A stretch of 64,000 bases of DNA from Glaciecola amylolytica (lineage in GTDB: Bacteria > Bacteroidota > Bacteroidia > Flavobacteriales_D > Crocinitomicaceae), in the NCBI GenBank assembly GCA_003856375.1, contig CP034120.1:1302001-1366000 (forward strand). The letters are read 5' to 3'. Positions 34,260 to 43,661 of this stretch are shown here, one piece after another. Within the stretch, counting starts at the first letter, position 1; each line of letters begins with the position of its first letter. The notes below the pieces were generated by a model. It ran no database searches, was not told the DNA's origin, and saw nothing but the letters and a program-made list of their open reading frames with translations. The position numbers and the translations under genes are program-made.

Positions 34260-34904
34260 TTACAAGAGTTTATTCCGTCCCGTTTTATTCAACGCTTCTA
34301 CCCGGTTGTGCACATGAAGTTTTTCATAGATATGATAAATATGTGTGCGGATCGTATGAAGACTAACGGTTAGTTTCGCAGCGATTTCCTTATTGGCGTA
34401 ACCTTTTGAAATCAGATCCAGAATTTCGTTCTCTCTTTTGGTGAGTAAAGGTTCTTCCGTATGTATTTGCGTTGTTTCCGTTTCCTTGAATGAATTAACA
34501 ACCTTCCGGGCGATAGCACTGCTCATAGGCGCCCCTCCGTTCATCAGATCTTTAATCGATTGAATCAGCGTTTGTCCGGCCGAACGTTTCAGTAAATACC
34601 CGTTTGCTCCGGCTTTCAGAGCATTGAAGATCTTCTCCGAATCTTCCAGAACGGTACACATCATCACCAGAATATCCGGGTATAATTCCTTGATTTTCCG
34701 CGTACATTCGATACCGTCTATCCCGGGAAGATTAATATCCATGAGTATGACGTCCGGTGTCGACAGGCGAAAAGCTTCCAGAGCGGTCTCCGCATTTGAA
34801 AAGGAGGTGCACTGAAAATCCGGTTCCGAATGCAAGATAAACAGCATGCCTTCCCGCATTTCCGCATGGTCTTCAATAATACTCACGTTAATTGATTCAT
34901 TCAT
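34260..34904 (-). CDS. NarL/LuxR-family response regulator
   Basis: 214 aa. The receiver domain (1-125) has the acidic pair Glu11-Asp12, phospho-acceptor Asp56 (VILMDINLPG), Thr84 and Lys106 (YLLKRSA). The LuxR-type helix-turn-helix is at ~150-205 (LTKRENEILDLISKGYANKEIAAKLTVSLHTIRTHIYHIYEKL). It should bind DNA as a dimer after phosphorylation by the kinase encoded 12 bases upstream. Target genes cannot be read from this window. The nearest candidate, the convergent T9SS protein gene, is only a guess. Confidence 0.94.
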   Translation of the reverse strand: MNESINVSIIEDHAEMREGMLFILHSEPDFQCTSFSNAETALEAFRLSTPDVILMDINLPGIDGIECTRKIKELYPDILVMMCTVLEDSEKIFNALKAGANGYLLKRSAGQTLIQSIKDLMNGGAPMSSAIARKVVNSFKETETTQIHTEEPLLTKRENEILDLISKGYANKEIAAKLTVSLHTIRTHIYHIYEKLHVHNRVEALNKTGRNKLL

Positions 34905-34916
34905 ACTCGTTTTTAT

Positions 34917-37886
34917 TCAAATGGGTAATTCTATCTGGATAGACGTACCATTACCTATTTCGGTTGTAATGGAAAGTTTGCCATTGAGTGCACTGACTCG
35001 CTTATTCATATTCCGCAAACCATTTCCATTGGTACGTGAATTCGGGTCAAATCCTTTGCCGTTGTCTGCTACTTTAATCCGTAGTGTGTTTGCAGACTCT
35101 GAAATGGCAACAACTAATTGATCAGCGTTAGCATGTTTCACCACATTGTGCAGGATTTCTTTTACGAGAAGAAAAATACTTCGCCTTTGTTCCGCACTCA
35201 TGGGGGTTTCTCTGTAAAGAGAATCATCCATTTCAAGGGTTGTGATAATCGCGTGCTTTTCTGAAAATTGATAGATATGATCGCGCAAATATGCCAGCAG
35301 ATTGAGCAAAGTATCATTCGAAGAGTTGAGTGTCCAGATCACTTCGTTCATCTTATTGATGACTTCGTGTGATGAGGTTTCCAGTTTGTCGAGAATACTG
35401 CCCATCGATGCTGCCGATCGTTGATCCCGCAAGGTTTTTGACAGAATAATGATACTTGTAATTTCCGAACCGATATCATCGTGAATATCTGCCGAGATCC
35501 GCATACGCTCTTTCTCAATTGCCTCACGCTCGCGCATGGCCACCAATTGCTGTTTCACTTTTCTCTTGAGAATGTACCGGAATGTGAGGACCAACAAGGT
35601 GATTCCAATAAAGATGCAGAGGAGCAAAAACCAGCTGCTGTAATAAAACGGCGGAGTAATCGTGAAGCGGATTACTTTGGATTGACTCCAGTTGCTGTTG
35701 TACTTTTTTGCCTGAATTTCAAGAGCATATTTTCCGAAAGGAAGCCCTGAGAATTCAAGCTCATTGGAAGAAGTCATCTGCCATTCTTTTTTGACTCCGG
35801 CAAATCTGTACCGGTATTGCACCAGTTGCGGTTTGTCCATTACAGGAGCAATGTATCCGATCGTGATTCCTTTGTCTTTGTTATAAGGAATTACAAATGC
35901 TTTTCCCGGGTCAAATTCCGTTTTTCCGGAACGAAGACGCTGAACACTGAGAACCGGCGGCTTGGCAGAAGCCAGATCTCTGATAGGTAAGTGGAGAATC
36001 GACAAACCTTCTGAGGTAGCGGCGTAAATACAATTATCCCAAAACGACAAATCATTCACATCGTTTGAAATCAATCCTTTGTCCTGTTTCACATTCCGGA
36101 GAAGCTTAAAATGCTCGTTTTGAAACAAGAGAATCGAAATTCCGCCGTTGGTGGCAACGTAAAGCGTATCGCGAAGACAATAAATGCGTTTACAGACAGA
36201 TCCCGCAAGACCGTCCCGGCGTTTGAATGTCGCGATCAGTTTGTCGTTTTTCATCGCAATGAGACCTTCGCTGTAAGTTGCCAGAAACAAGATTCCGCTG
36301 CTGTTTTCGGCGTAATGCTGCACTCTTACTTTGAGCCGGGGTTCGTTTGCCGATAAATCCGTAAATCGGCTCTGATTCTTGCCGTGAAGCACTACGAATC
36401 CCTTGATAGAGCTTTGATAGCGTCTTCCTTTGGAATCGATGTAATTGCTGAAAACTCTTCCGTACAAAGCACTCAATTCACTGGTGATATGATCAAATGC
36501 CATGTCGCGCTTATTCAGTTTCAATGCCGGGAAAGACGGTTCGGTGAGATAAACGTTCCCTTGAGGATCAAAGAAAAATCCTTTATTGGCCCCGAGCCGT
36601 ACTCCTTGATGGGTTTTTACTTCGATTGGATCGTCGTAAACACCGGTTGATTTCTTTTTAATCAGAAGAACCAGCCGGTCTGTTGCCGCCCAGATATTTC
36701 CGTCGTGATCCTGCCGGATCTGTAAAACCCTGTTGATGAGAGAAGAATAACGACTCAAATCATATTGTCTGGTGTGTTTCTTTGAAAAGCAATTGAGGTA
36801 TCCATTGGTATATCCTAACCAAAGAACCCCGTCATCCGTAATACAGCTGCTTAAGAGGTGTTTTCCTCTGGAATGTGCATTGACCTCGAATTCCAACTGA
36901 TTTGATAATCTGGAATAGGGAATTTTATAGATGCCCTCTGCTTTGGTGAGAATCCAGATATTATTCTCCCTGTCAAAGCAGATAAAAGCCGGTTTATCGG
37001 GCAGGATATTGACTGGCTTTTGGTAACCATTTCCGGTATGTCGGTACAACAGATTTTGACCGGTCAGATCCGACCGCCAGATATTTGAATGCCGGTCTTT
37101 GTTAAACCAATAATGCTGACTGTAGCTGGAAATGTAATCAAATGAGAGCAGATAATCGGATTTCAATGCATCGATCCCGTAGAGTTGATGTCCGGCGCTG
37201 TAAAGTATCGCAGTGCTTGACGAATTAGGATACCAGGTTCTTTCGGGCCATTTATCGTTCAATTCCGGAGCCGGGATTTTTTTTACAACTCCTGAAGGTT
37301 TTAATTCAAAAATATCACTGGGATGCTGAGCTGCCTTCTGCGTTACACAAAATATTCTTTTTCGGTCAACACTTGGATAGACACAGGAGATTTTCTCTGG
37401 AATCAGATAATGACTGATTTTGTTGTGGATATCGATTTTAATAAGCTCCTTTTTGGCAGAAGGAATATATACATTACCGGCAGCATCTTCTGCCAGAGAA
37501 AACGTATAAAGCAGGTATTGATCCGGCAGCAGCTTGATCATCGGATCATTCTTTTCGGAATAAAACTTCCCTTTGTAGTAATAACTGATTTTTTTGCTGA
37601 ATGGAAAAAACCAGACCCGCCCTTTCCTGTCTTCGTACATTGCCAGTATTTCATCTTCGGCAAGCCCATCTTCCGTGGTGAAGTTGGTGAATTTTTTACC
37701 GTCAAAACGACTCACTCCCGCATCCGTTGAAAGCCAGAGGAAACCTTGCTTGTCTTGCAGGGCGTAGTAAACTGTCTGACTGGGCAAGCCATCATTAACC
37801 GTGTAATGATCATAGCTGATTTGCGTCAGGGCAGCTAAGCTGCAAAGATGAAATACCGCGAAGCCGAACAGGAATTTGTAGATCAT
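34917..37886 (-). CDS. Two-component sensor kinase with periplasmic beta-propeller and Y_Y_Y domain
   Basis: 989 aa. After the signal peptide, two-component-regulator propeller repeats fill the periplasmic part (YDHYTVNDGLPSQTVYYALQDKQGFLWLSTDAGVSRFDG; NIWAATDRLVLL; LYVATNGGISIL). Next comes a Y_Y_Y domain (~residues 665-745: VQYRYRFAGVKKEW, FSGLPFGKYALEIQAKK), one transmembrane helix (~753-773), HisKA_3 with the phosphorylated His near residue 802 (ISADIHDDIGSE), and HATPase (~907-989: LHNVVKHANA, VADNGKGFD, NGLRNMNKR, GNGTSIQIELP). No fused receiver is present. It signals to the regulator encoded just downstream. The propeller type suggests sensing of a periplasmic ligand, perhaps a saccharide. 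Confidence 0.93.
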   Translation of the reverse strand: MIYKFLFGFAVFHLCSLAALTQISYDHYTVNDGLPSQTVYYALQDKQGFLWLSTDAGVSRFDGKKFTNFTTEDGLAEDEILAMYEDRKGRVWFFPFSKKISYYYKGKFYSEKNDPMIKLLPDQYLLYTFSLAEDAAGNVYIPSAKKELIKIDIHNKISHYLIPEKISCVYPSVDRKRIFCVTQKAAQHPSDIFELKPSGVVKKIPAPELNDKWPERTWYPNSSSTAILYSAGHQLYGIDALKSDYLLSFDYISSYSQHYWFNKDRHSNIWRSDLTGQNLLYRHTGNGYQKPVNILPDKPAFICFDRENNIWILTKAEGIYKIPYSRLSNQLEFEVNAHSRGKHLLSSCITDDGVLWLGYTNGYLNCFSKKHTRQYDLSRYSSLINRVLQIRQDHDGNIWAATDRLVLLIKKKSTGVYDDPIEVKTHQGVRLGANKGFFFDPQGNVYLTEPSFPALKLNKRDMAFDHITSELSALYGRVFSNYIDSKGRRYQSSIKGFVVLHGKNQSRFTDLSANEPRLKVRVQHYAENSSGILFLATYSEGLIAMKNDKLIATFKRRDGLAGSVCKRIYCLRDTLYVATNGGISILLFQNEHFKLLRNVKQDKGLISNDVNDLSFWDNCIYAATSEGLSILHLPIRDLASAKPPVLSVQRLRSGKTEFDPGKAFVIPYNKDKGITIGYIAPVMDKPQLVQYRYRFAGVKKEWQMTSSNELEFSGLPFGKYALEIQAKKYNSNWSQSKVIRFTITPPFYYSSWFLLLCIFIGITLLVLTFRYILKRKVKQQLVAMREREAIEKERMRISADIHDDIGSEITSIIILSKTLRDQRSAASMGSILDKLETSSHEVINKMNEVIWTLNSSNDTLLNLLAYLRDHIYQFSEKHAIITTLEMDDSLYRETPMSAEQRRSIFLLVKEILHNVVKHANADQLVVAISESANTLRIKVADNGKGFDPNSRTNGNGLRNMNKRVSALNGKLSITTEIGNGTSIQIELPI

Positions 37887-38201
37887 ACTTTTTGATACAG
37901 TGAATTTTTGTATCGAATATAAAAATCTGAAGCTCCTGAAAAAAAGATTGTTCTAAAAATAAACCGTTTTTATAAGAAATGTTTTTCTGTGAATGTTCGT
38001 GCAACTTTTCTGAAAAAGGAATGTCATAAGGATTGAGAAATGGATTCAATGATGCAATGAACCCGCGACAAATAATCGAATTCTTTGTCTTTCAAGGTAA
38101 AAGATTTATGAAAAAATCCTTCTTCACAATCACCTTTTGATAAGTTTCAATCCGTGATTCGAAAAAAAGATTATTTTTGCAACGCTTAAATAAATGAACA
38201 A
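37887..38201. other. Divergent intergenic region, 315 bp
   Basis: It lies between the divergent sensor kinase and TPR-protein genes. A TATTTTTG -7 box at 38172-38179 serves the TPR gene. No clear element was found for the kinase and no coding frame of note. Confidence 0.5.
38172..38179 (+). promoter_or_regulatory. -7 element for the TPR protein-ribH operon
   Basis: TATTTTTG fits TAnnTTTG, 22 bases before the ATG at 38202. No well-spaced TTG box is seen. Confidence 0.4.
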
Positions 38202-38834
38202 ATGGCAGGAACTACCAGTTTTAACGATATTAAACGTCAATTTCAACAAAATAAAAAACTTCGAATCATCACTGCAGTAGTGATCGGATTCATTGTGGGA
38301 ATTCTTGGATATATTCTGTATAAACAACTTGTTTATGCTCCGAAGAATGAAAAATCCAATGAAGGATATTACCGAGGTTTGAATTTGGCAGCAAAAGATT
38401 CAGTAGATGCTTCAATTGCAGAATTGGAACCTTTTGTAAAGAAAAACGACGGATATCAAGGTGGTGAAGTAGCTAAGTTTACGTTGGCGCGTCAGTACAT
38501 GGCGAAAGGAGATTTCAAGAAAGCATTGAAATTATTGGAAGACGTTTCTTTGAAAGATACTTACGGACCGGCAATGGTTTTGGGTCTTCAGGGAGATTGC
38601 TACAGTGAATTAGGAAAATACAAAGATGCTTTGAGTCTTTATGAAGATGCAGCTGAGGTAAATGAGAATGAGTGGACAACTCCGTCATACTTGTTTAAAG
38701 CTGGTCAGGTTGCGGAAGAAATCAAAGACTACGCAAAAGCGAAAGAGTTATACGAAAAAATTAATCAGGATTACTACATGTTTGGTCAACAAAAAACGAT
38801 TGACAAATACATTGCCAGAGTATCCAACAAATAA
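38202..38834 (+). CDS. Membrane-anchored TPR protein (YfgM-like topology)
   Basis: 210 aa. A short polar N-terminus is followed by one transmembrane helix (RIITAVVIGFIVGILGYILYKQL, residues ~21-43) and then TPR repeats on the outer side (YYRGLNLAAKDSVDASIAELEPFV; AKFTLARQYMAKGDFKKALKLLEDV; GDCYSELGKYKDALSLYEDAAEV; FKAGQVAEEIKDYAKAKELYEKI). This topology resembles YfgM, which works next to the Sec translocon with periplasmic chaperones. The match is one of architecture only. It is 9 bases ahead of ribH, hence the same operon. Confidence 0.82.
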   Translation: MAGTTSFNDIKRQFQQNKKLRIITAVVIGFIVGILGYILYKQLVYAPKNEKSNEGYYRGLNLAAKDSVDASIAELEPFVKKNDGYQGGEVAKFTLARQYMAKGDFKKALKLLEDVSLKDTYGPAMVLGLQGDCYSELGKYKDALSLYEDAAEVNENEWTTPSYLFKAGQVAEEIKDYAKAKELYEKINQDYYMFGQQKTIDKYIARVSNK

Positions 38835-38843
38835 ATTAGAGAC

Positions 38844-39332
38844 GTGGCTACAAGTTTAAAAAACTTATCAGCGTTCGATCAAGATACAATTCCAAACGGT
38901 GCCGATTTTTCAATCGGCATTGTTGTTTCTGAATGGAACGGTCATATCACTTCCAAACTATTGGAAGGAGCAGTTGAAACATTGATCAACGCAGGAGTAA
39001 AAGAATCAGGTATCATCATCAAACAGGTTCCGGGAGCATTCGAATTGCCTTTGGGAGCTCAGTGGTTTGCGCAGGATGAACACATTGACGGAATCATTGC
39101 AATCGGTGTAGTCATTCAGGGAGAAACGAGACATTTTGATTTCGTTTGTTCGGGAACAACACAAGGAATTGTGGACGTAATGCTGAAATACAATAAACCG
39201 GTTGGTTTTTGTTTGCTGACAGACAATACGGAACAGCAATCCATCGACAGAGCAGGAGGGAAGCACGGAAATAAAGGCGTGGAAGCTGCTGTGACTGTCT
39301 TAAAAATGATTGAACTTAAAAGAAATTATTAA
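38844..39332 (+). CDS. ribH: 6,7-dimethyl-8-ribityllumazine synthase RibH
   Basis: RibH makes the penultimate intermediate of riboflavin from 5-amino-6-ribitylaminouracil and 3,4-dihydroxy-2-butanone 4-phosphate, as a cytoplasmic oligomer. At 162 aa it starts at GTG, 9 bases after the TPR gene; no ATG occurs before conserved sequence. Motifs are VVSEWNGHIT, VPGAFELPLGAQW, IGVVIQGETRHFDFVCSG (catalytic His) and GFCLLTDNTEQQ. The other riboflavin genes are not in the window. A phosphohexomutase gene follows after 84 bases. Confidence 0.95.
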   Translation: MATSLKNLSAFDQDTIPNGADFSIGIVVSEWNGHITSKLLEGAVETLINAGVKESGIIIKQVPGAFELPLGAQWFAQDEHIDGIIAIGVVIQGETRHFDFVCSGTTQGIVDVMLKYNKPVGFCLLTDNTEQQSIDRAGGKHGNKGVEAAVTVLKMIELKRNY

Positions 39333-39416
39333 TTGAAAATGTAGAATTGGAAAGGGAGAAGCTTTTTAGTAGTTCAGGAACTTTTCAATTTTGAATTTTC
39401 ATTTTTCAATTACACA

Positions 39417-40802
39417 ATGACATTAATCAAATCCATTTCAGGAATCAGAGGAACGATCGGAGGTGCTCCGGGAGATAATTTAACGCCGATTGATGCAGTG
39501 CAATTTGCTGCGGCGTACGGAACATGGTTGAAATCCCTTTCGGATTCAAAGCAATTGAAAGTAGTGGTCGGAAGAGATGCCAGACTTTCGGGAGAAATGA
39601 TCGCAACCCTTGTGATTCAGACATTGGTTGGATTGGGAATCGAAGTGATTGATCTGGGTTTATCTACCACACCAACTGTTGAAATGGCAGTTCCTCATCA
39701 CCAGGCGAACGGAGGAATTATCCTGACAGCTTCTCATAACCCAAAGCAATGGAATGCCTTGAAATTATTGAACAGCAAAGGAGAGTTTATTTCCGGAGCT
39801 GAAGGGGAATTGTTGTTGAAAATCGCAACTGAAGGAAGTTTTGTGTTCGCGGAAATTGACGATATCGGAAAAGTAGTCACTGATCCGGAAGCAATTAACC
39901 GTCACATTGATGCGATTTGCGCACTTTCGGATGTAGATATTCCTGCAATCAAAAACGCGAATTTCAAAGTTGTTGTGGATGCGGTGAACTCAACTGGAGG
40001 AATTTCGGTTCCGCAGTTGTTGCGCAAATTGGGAGTAACAGATATCATTGAAATGTACTGTGAACCAACCGGACATTTCCCACACAATCCGGAGCCTTTG
40101 AAAGAACATTTGACAGAGTTGTCTGCTCGCGTTGTTTCCGAAAAAGCACATGTAGGAATCACTGTTGATCCGGATGTAGACCGCTTGGCTTTAGTGAATG
40201 AAGATGGATCGATGTTTGGAGAAGAATACACGCTTGTGGCAGTTTCCGAATACATTCTTTCCAAGAGAAAAGGAGCTACCGTTTCGAATTTGAGTTCTAC
40301 AAGAGCATTGCGCGACATTACGGAAGAAGTTGGCTGCACATACCACGCTTCTGCAGTAGGTGAAGTAAATGTGGTGGTGAAAATGAAAGAAACAAACGCT
40401 GTGATCGGTGGTGAAGGAAACGGAGGAATCATCTATCCTGAACTGCATTACGGAAGAGATTCCCTGGTTGGAATCGCTTTGTTCCTGTCACATTTGGCAC
40501 ATAAAAACATGAGTATGACTGCTCTTCGTGCATCTTACCCGAATTATGAGATGGCGAAAAAGAAAATCGATCTGACTCCCGGAATTGATGTAGACGCTAT
40601 TTTGGTTAAGATGGCTGAGAAATATCAAAACGAAGAAGTTGACACGGTTGACGGAGTGAAAATCTATATCGGGAAAGAATGGGTTCACTTGCGCAAAAGC
40701 AATACAGAACCGATTATTCGTGTGTATACCGAAAGTAAGGATGCGCAAGCCGCTTCAGATCTGGCGGACCGCATTATCGGAGAAATTAAAGCATTCATCT
40801 AG
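39417..40802 (+). CDS. glmM: Phosphohexomutase, phosphoglucosamine mutase GlmM-type
   Basis: 461 aa alpha-D-phosphohexomutase. The start SISGIRGTIGG matches the phosphate/substrate site, the catalytic serine is Ser106 (LTASHNPKQWNA), and the metal loop is DPDVDRL. The sugar loop reads GGEGNGGIIYPELHYGRD and the C-terminal phosphate loop RKSNTEPIIRVYTE. Bacteroidota enzymes with this loop are annotated as GlmM, which converts glucosamine 6-phosphate to glucosamine 1-phosphate for UDP-GlcNAc. A phosphomannomutase or dual activity cannot be ruled out by eye. A small unknown gene follows after 38 bases. Confidence 0.88.
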   Translation: MTLIKSISGIRGTIGGAPGDNLTPIDAVQFAAAYGTWLKSLSDSKQLKVVVGRDARLSGEMIATLVIQTLVGLGIEVIDLGLSTTPTVEMAVPHHQANGGIILTASHNPKQWNALKLLNSKGEFISGAEGELLLKIATEGSFVFAEIDDIGKVVTDPEAINRHIDAICALSDVDIPAIKNANFKVVVDAVNSTGGISVPQLLRKLGVTDIIEMYCEPTGHFPHNPEPLKEHLTELSARVVSEKAHVGITVDPDVDRLALVNEDGSMFGEEYTLVAVSEYILSKRKGATVSNLSSTRALRDITEEVGCTYHASAVGEVNVVVKMKETNAVIGGEGNGGIIYPELHYGRDSLVGIALFLSHLAHKNMSMTALRASYPNYEMAKKKIDLTPGIDVDAILVKMAEKYQNEEVDTVDGVKIYIGKEWVHLRKSNTEPIIRVYTESKDAQAASDLADRIIGEIKAFI

Positions 40803-40840
40803 AAGGACGAAATAATTTCTTTGATACTGATTCAATTGAA

Positions 40841-41281
40841 ATGATCATTCAGCTGGAAATAAACCACAGCAAGCCGGATGGGATCAGCTATTTCTCACTT
40901 GGAAATTTTTCGTTTGAAAAAGATGGAGTTGTTTTTACCAGTAGATACAGGAAACCGGATCAAAGTTGTATGATTCTGGCTTCTTTGCCGGAACTCTTTA
41001 GCCGTCTGGTACACTTAAAAAACGGAACAGCGAGAAAGTTTGTGTTTAGCCCCTTGGATAGCTCGTATTCACTGTTGTTTGAAAAGGTAAAAGATAAGTT
41101 GATCATTAGCGAATTCTCCAAAGAAAAGCTGATTTGCGGACTGTATGAGTTTTCATCGGCATTGTTGTTGGAAACGGAGCGTCTGCTTGCAGTAAATGAA
41201 ATTGAAATAGAAGAATTGGGAGGGGCAGCAATCGATTTTGCTGAATCGATCCGCTCGTTCAAAGAAGTGTTTTCATTTTAG
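40841..41281 (+). CDS. Hypothetical protein, 146 aa
   Basis: I recognise no family. The protein is soluble with alternating beta segments (MIIQLEINHSKPDGISYFSLGNFSFEKDGVVFTSRYRKP; KFVFSPLDSSYSLLFEKVKDKLIISEFSKEKLICGLYEFSSALL) and a C-terminal helix (LLETERLLAVNEIEIEELGG...). No signal peptide is visible. It follows the mutase gene by 38 bases and is closed by a terminator at 41325, so it probably belongs to the ribH-glmM transcript. Confidence 0.6.
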   Translation: MIIQLEINHSKPDGISYFSLGNFSFEKDGVVFTSRYRKPDQSCMILASLPELFSRLVHLKNGTARKFVFSPLDSSYSLLFEKVKDKLIISEFSKEKLICGLYEFSSALLLETERLLAVNEIEIEELGGAAIDFAESIRSFKEVFSF

Positions 41282-41324
41282 ATACTTAAAAAAAGATTCT
41301 GAAATTGAATAATTGAAAATCAGG

Positions 41325-41360
41325 AAGGTGTGTCGTTTTGGGCGCACCTTTTTTCTTTTT
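41325..41360 (+). terminator. Intrinsic terminator
   Basis: AAGGTGTG (41325-41332) pairs with CGCACCTT (41343-41350) with one G-T pair, then TTTTTTCTTTTT. Confidence 0.85.
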
Positions 41361-41418
41361 GTTAAAATTCTTTTGAACGAAAACCGGATTGAGCAGTACT
41401 AGATGGAAATTGATTCCC

Positions 41419-43089
41419 ATGAAAAAAGTAATTGTTCTCCTATTGGCAGTTCTCCCAGGTTTCCTAACACTTGCTGCCAACGACAAAGAGATTATCAAAT
41501 CTTCCATTAGCGAAGTAACCGTTTATACAAGTGGAGCTCAGATCTACCGCAAGGCCAGTTTCAATGTGAAACCCGGAATTACCGAATTGATCATTGAAGG
41601 AGTGAGTCCGAATATCGATCCGAAGAGTTTGCAGGTAAAAGCTTTTGGAAATGTCGTGTTGATGGATTCCAAATACCAGGCATACTATCCGAAGCCGGAA
41701 ACGGTTAAATTGGAAGGTCTTCCCTTAAAAATCAGAAAAGACATCAACCTGCTTCAGGATTCGATCAACAATATGACCTTTGATATCAAAGAAATTCAGG
41801 ATGAAATTGATGTGTTGAATACTTCAAAGAATATTTTATCGAATAACGGGGCTATTCGCGGTCAGGGAAAAGTCAACGATTCGATTCAACTGTTGAAACA
41901 AGCAATGGAATATTATCAGTTGAAAATGAACGAGATCAATAAAAAACTGCAGATTCTGAATAAGCGTCTGGGAGCTAAAAACACCACGCTTCATGCAATG
42001 AATGAACGGATGAACGATCTTCAGAATTATCAGTCTTCCAATACGCCGAAAGTTCCTGTAGGACCGATCCACCGGGTGATCGTAACCATTCAGTCGAAAG
42101 AAGCAGTAACCGGAAAACTGGCAATTTCATACCTTGCTTCAGGAGCATCCTGGATTCCTTCATACGATATTCGCAGTGAAATTACGGCAGGAAAGGTAAA
42201 TCTGGCTTACAAAGCAAGTGTACAGCAAAATACGGGTGAATCCTGGGATAATGTGCAATTGACGCTTTCCACCAACGATCCGTATCAGAATAAGATCAAG
42301 CCGGATTTACACCCGTGGTATGTGGATTATTACAATTTGGGGGCAGTTAACGGAAGATTGAACAGTTACAGTGTCACTCCGTCTCCGTCAATGAAATATG
42401 AAAAAGATGCGAGCAAAAAAAGCGAAGATATGGAGTACAATGCGGAAACAGCTGCAAACTTCACAACGGTGATCAACCGCGTTTTATCGGCGGAGTATAA
42501 AATCGATTTGCCTTATACGATCGAGAGCGATCAGGAAAGTCATTTGGTCTTGGTTCGAAATGTGGATTTGTCGGCAAATTACAGATATTACACTGTTCCT
42601 AAAATTGATCCGGGAGTCTTTTTGATTGCCGAAGTATTGAAACTGGAAGACTTACAATTGGTTCCGGCGAGTGCAAACATCTTCTTCGACGGAACATACA
42701 TCGGTGAAACATATATCGATCCGACAGCCATGAATGATACTTTGAAGCTGAGTCTTGGTAAAGATCCGAACATCATTGCAAAACGCATCTTGCTGAAAAA
42801 AGATTACAAGGAAAAAGTAATCGGAAACGACATCGAACGCACCTATGCATACGAGATTTCTGTGAAGAATCTGAAAGCAACAACAATAGAATTGGTGATT
42901 GAAGATCAGATCCCTGTAACGACTAACGGAGAAATCGTTATAGAAGCGATCAACACGGATAAAGCAAATTATGACAGAACGACGGGAAAACTCACCTGGA
43001 CGGTCAATTTGAAGACCAAAGCCACGGATAAATTTACCTATTCGTTTAAGATTAAACATCCGAAAGATCGAAATGTCATCCTTCAATAA
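41419..43089 (+). CDS. DUF4139 (mucoidy inhibitor MuiA-like) exported protein
   Basis: 557 aa from the ATG at 41419, which gives a signal peptide (MKKVIVLLLAVLPGFLTLAA). The N-terminal DUF4140 part has ISEVTVYTSGAQIYRKASFNVKPGITELIIEGVSP. A coiled-coil region follows (~115-200: DSINNMTFDIKEIQDEIDVLN, QLLKQAMEYYQLKMNEINKKLQILNKRL), then the DUF4139 domain (LAISYLASGASWIPSYDIRSE, YKASVQQNTGESWDNVQLTLST, ANIFFDGTYIGETYI). In other bacteria the family is linked to control of capsule or mucoidy. The mechanism is unknown. It is a single gene followed by a terminator. Confidence 0.9.
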   Translation: MKKVIVLLLAVLPGFLTLAANDKEIIKSSISEVTVYTSGAQIYRKASFNVKPGITELIIEGVSPNIDPKSLQVKAFGNVVLMDSKYQAYYPKPETVKLEGLPLKIRKDINLLQDSINNMTFDIKEIQDEIDVLNTSKNILSNNGAIRGQGKVNDSIQLLKQAMEYYQLKMNEINKKLQILNKRLGAKNTTLHAMNERMNDLQNYQSSNTPKVPVGPIHRVIVTIQSKEAVTGKLAISYLASGASWIPSYDIRSEITAGKVNLAYKASVQQNTGESWDNVQLTLSTNDPYQNKIKPDLHPWYVDYYNLGAVNGRLNSYSVTPSPSMKYEKDASKKSEDMEYNAETAANFTTVINRVLSAEYKIDLPYTIESDQESHLVLVRNVDLSANYRYYTVPKIDPGVFLIAEVLKLEDLQLVPASANIFFDGTYIGETYIDPTAMNDTLKLSLGKDPNIIAKRILLKKDYKEKVIGNDIERTYAYEISVKNLKATTIELVIEDQIPVTTNGEIVIEAINTDKANYDRTTGKLTWTVNLKTKATDKFTYSFKIKHPKDRNVILQ

Positions 43090-43116
43090 ATTGTTTTGTA
43101 GTTTGAATTGAATGAG

Positions 43117-43148
43117 AATCCCTCAGTTTGCCGGCTGGGGGATTTTTA
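43117..43148 (+). terminator. Intrinsic terminator
   Basis: AATCCCTCAG (43117-43126) pairs over 10 bp with CTGGGGGATT (43135-43144), then TTTA. It ends the DUF4139 transcript. Confidence 0.85.
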
Positions 43149-43205
43149 TGTTGTTTCAAATGTTCAAATAAGTTTCGATCAAATAATCTGATGCATTGAA
43201 CCGTT

Positions 43206-43631
43206 TTAATCCTTTTGAACTTTATTTGAACTCTCTGAATCCTGGTAATTCTTGATCGCATCCGGATCGTAGGAGAAAAAGAGATTTGCCCAGATCACTT
43301 TGGATAAAGCATAGAGATACGGACTCAGAAAGATGGAAAGCCCTGAGATGATCGCAATTTGAGTCCAGGTTCCTGCATTTGGAAAAAACAAGTTGAAACT
43401 CACCCAGCACGTTACAAACAAAGCAACTCCGAGCGCATAGGAAGCGTACATCGCTCCATAATAAAAACCAACCTCTTTCTCATATTTCAGACCGCACTTC
43501 GAGCAATTTTCGTGAATTTTTCCCAGGTTTTTCATGTCGTAAGGATGAGAGATGAAAAATTCACCTTCCTGACAACGCGGACACTTCATTTTGAAAACAC
43601 TGTTCAACTTGGATCCTTTACCAACTAACAT
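43206..43631 (-). CDS. DUF983 family membrane protein
   Basis: 141 aa. A zinc-ribbon-like N-terminus (MKCPRCQEGEFF ... ENCSKCGLKYEKEVGFYYGAMYASYA) is followed by two transmembrane helices (YALGVALFVTCWVSFNLFF; TQIAIISGLSIFLSPYLYALSKVIW). The FYYGAMY block and the cysteine pairs are the DUF983 signature. Function unknown. A reverse-strand TACCTTTG box at 43654-43661 lies 22 bases before the ATG. Confidence 0.9.
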   Translation of the reverse strand: MLVGKGSKLNSVFKMKCPRCQEGEFFISHPYDMKNLGKIHENCSKCGLKYEKEVGFYYGAMYASYALGVALFVTCWVSFNLFFPNAGTWTQIAIISGLSIFLSPYLYALSKVIWANLFFSYDPDAIKNYQDSESSNKVQKD

Positions 43632-43653
43632 TTTTCTCGGATTTGATGTTCTG

Positions 43654-43661
43654 CAAAGGTA
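43654..43661 (-). promoter_or_regulatory. -7 element for the DUF983 gene
   Basis: Reverse-strand TACCTTTG fits TAnnTTTG, 22 bases upstream of the ATG at 43631. No TTG -33 box at a good spacing. Confidence 0.4.

Noticed and set aside
37810-38049. 79-codon reverse frame overlapping the start of the sensor kinase
   Set aside because: It overlaps the kinase signal peptide region in another frame and has no independent support.
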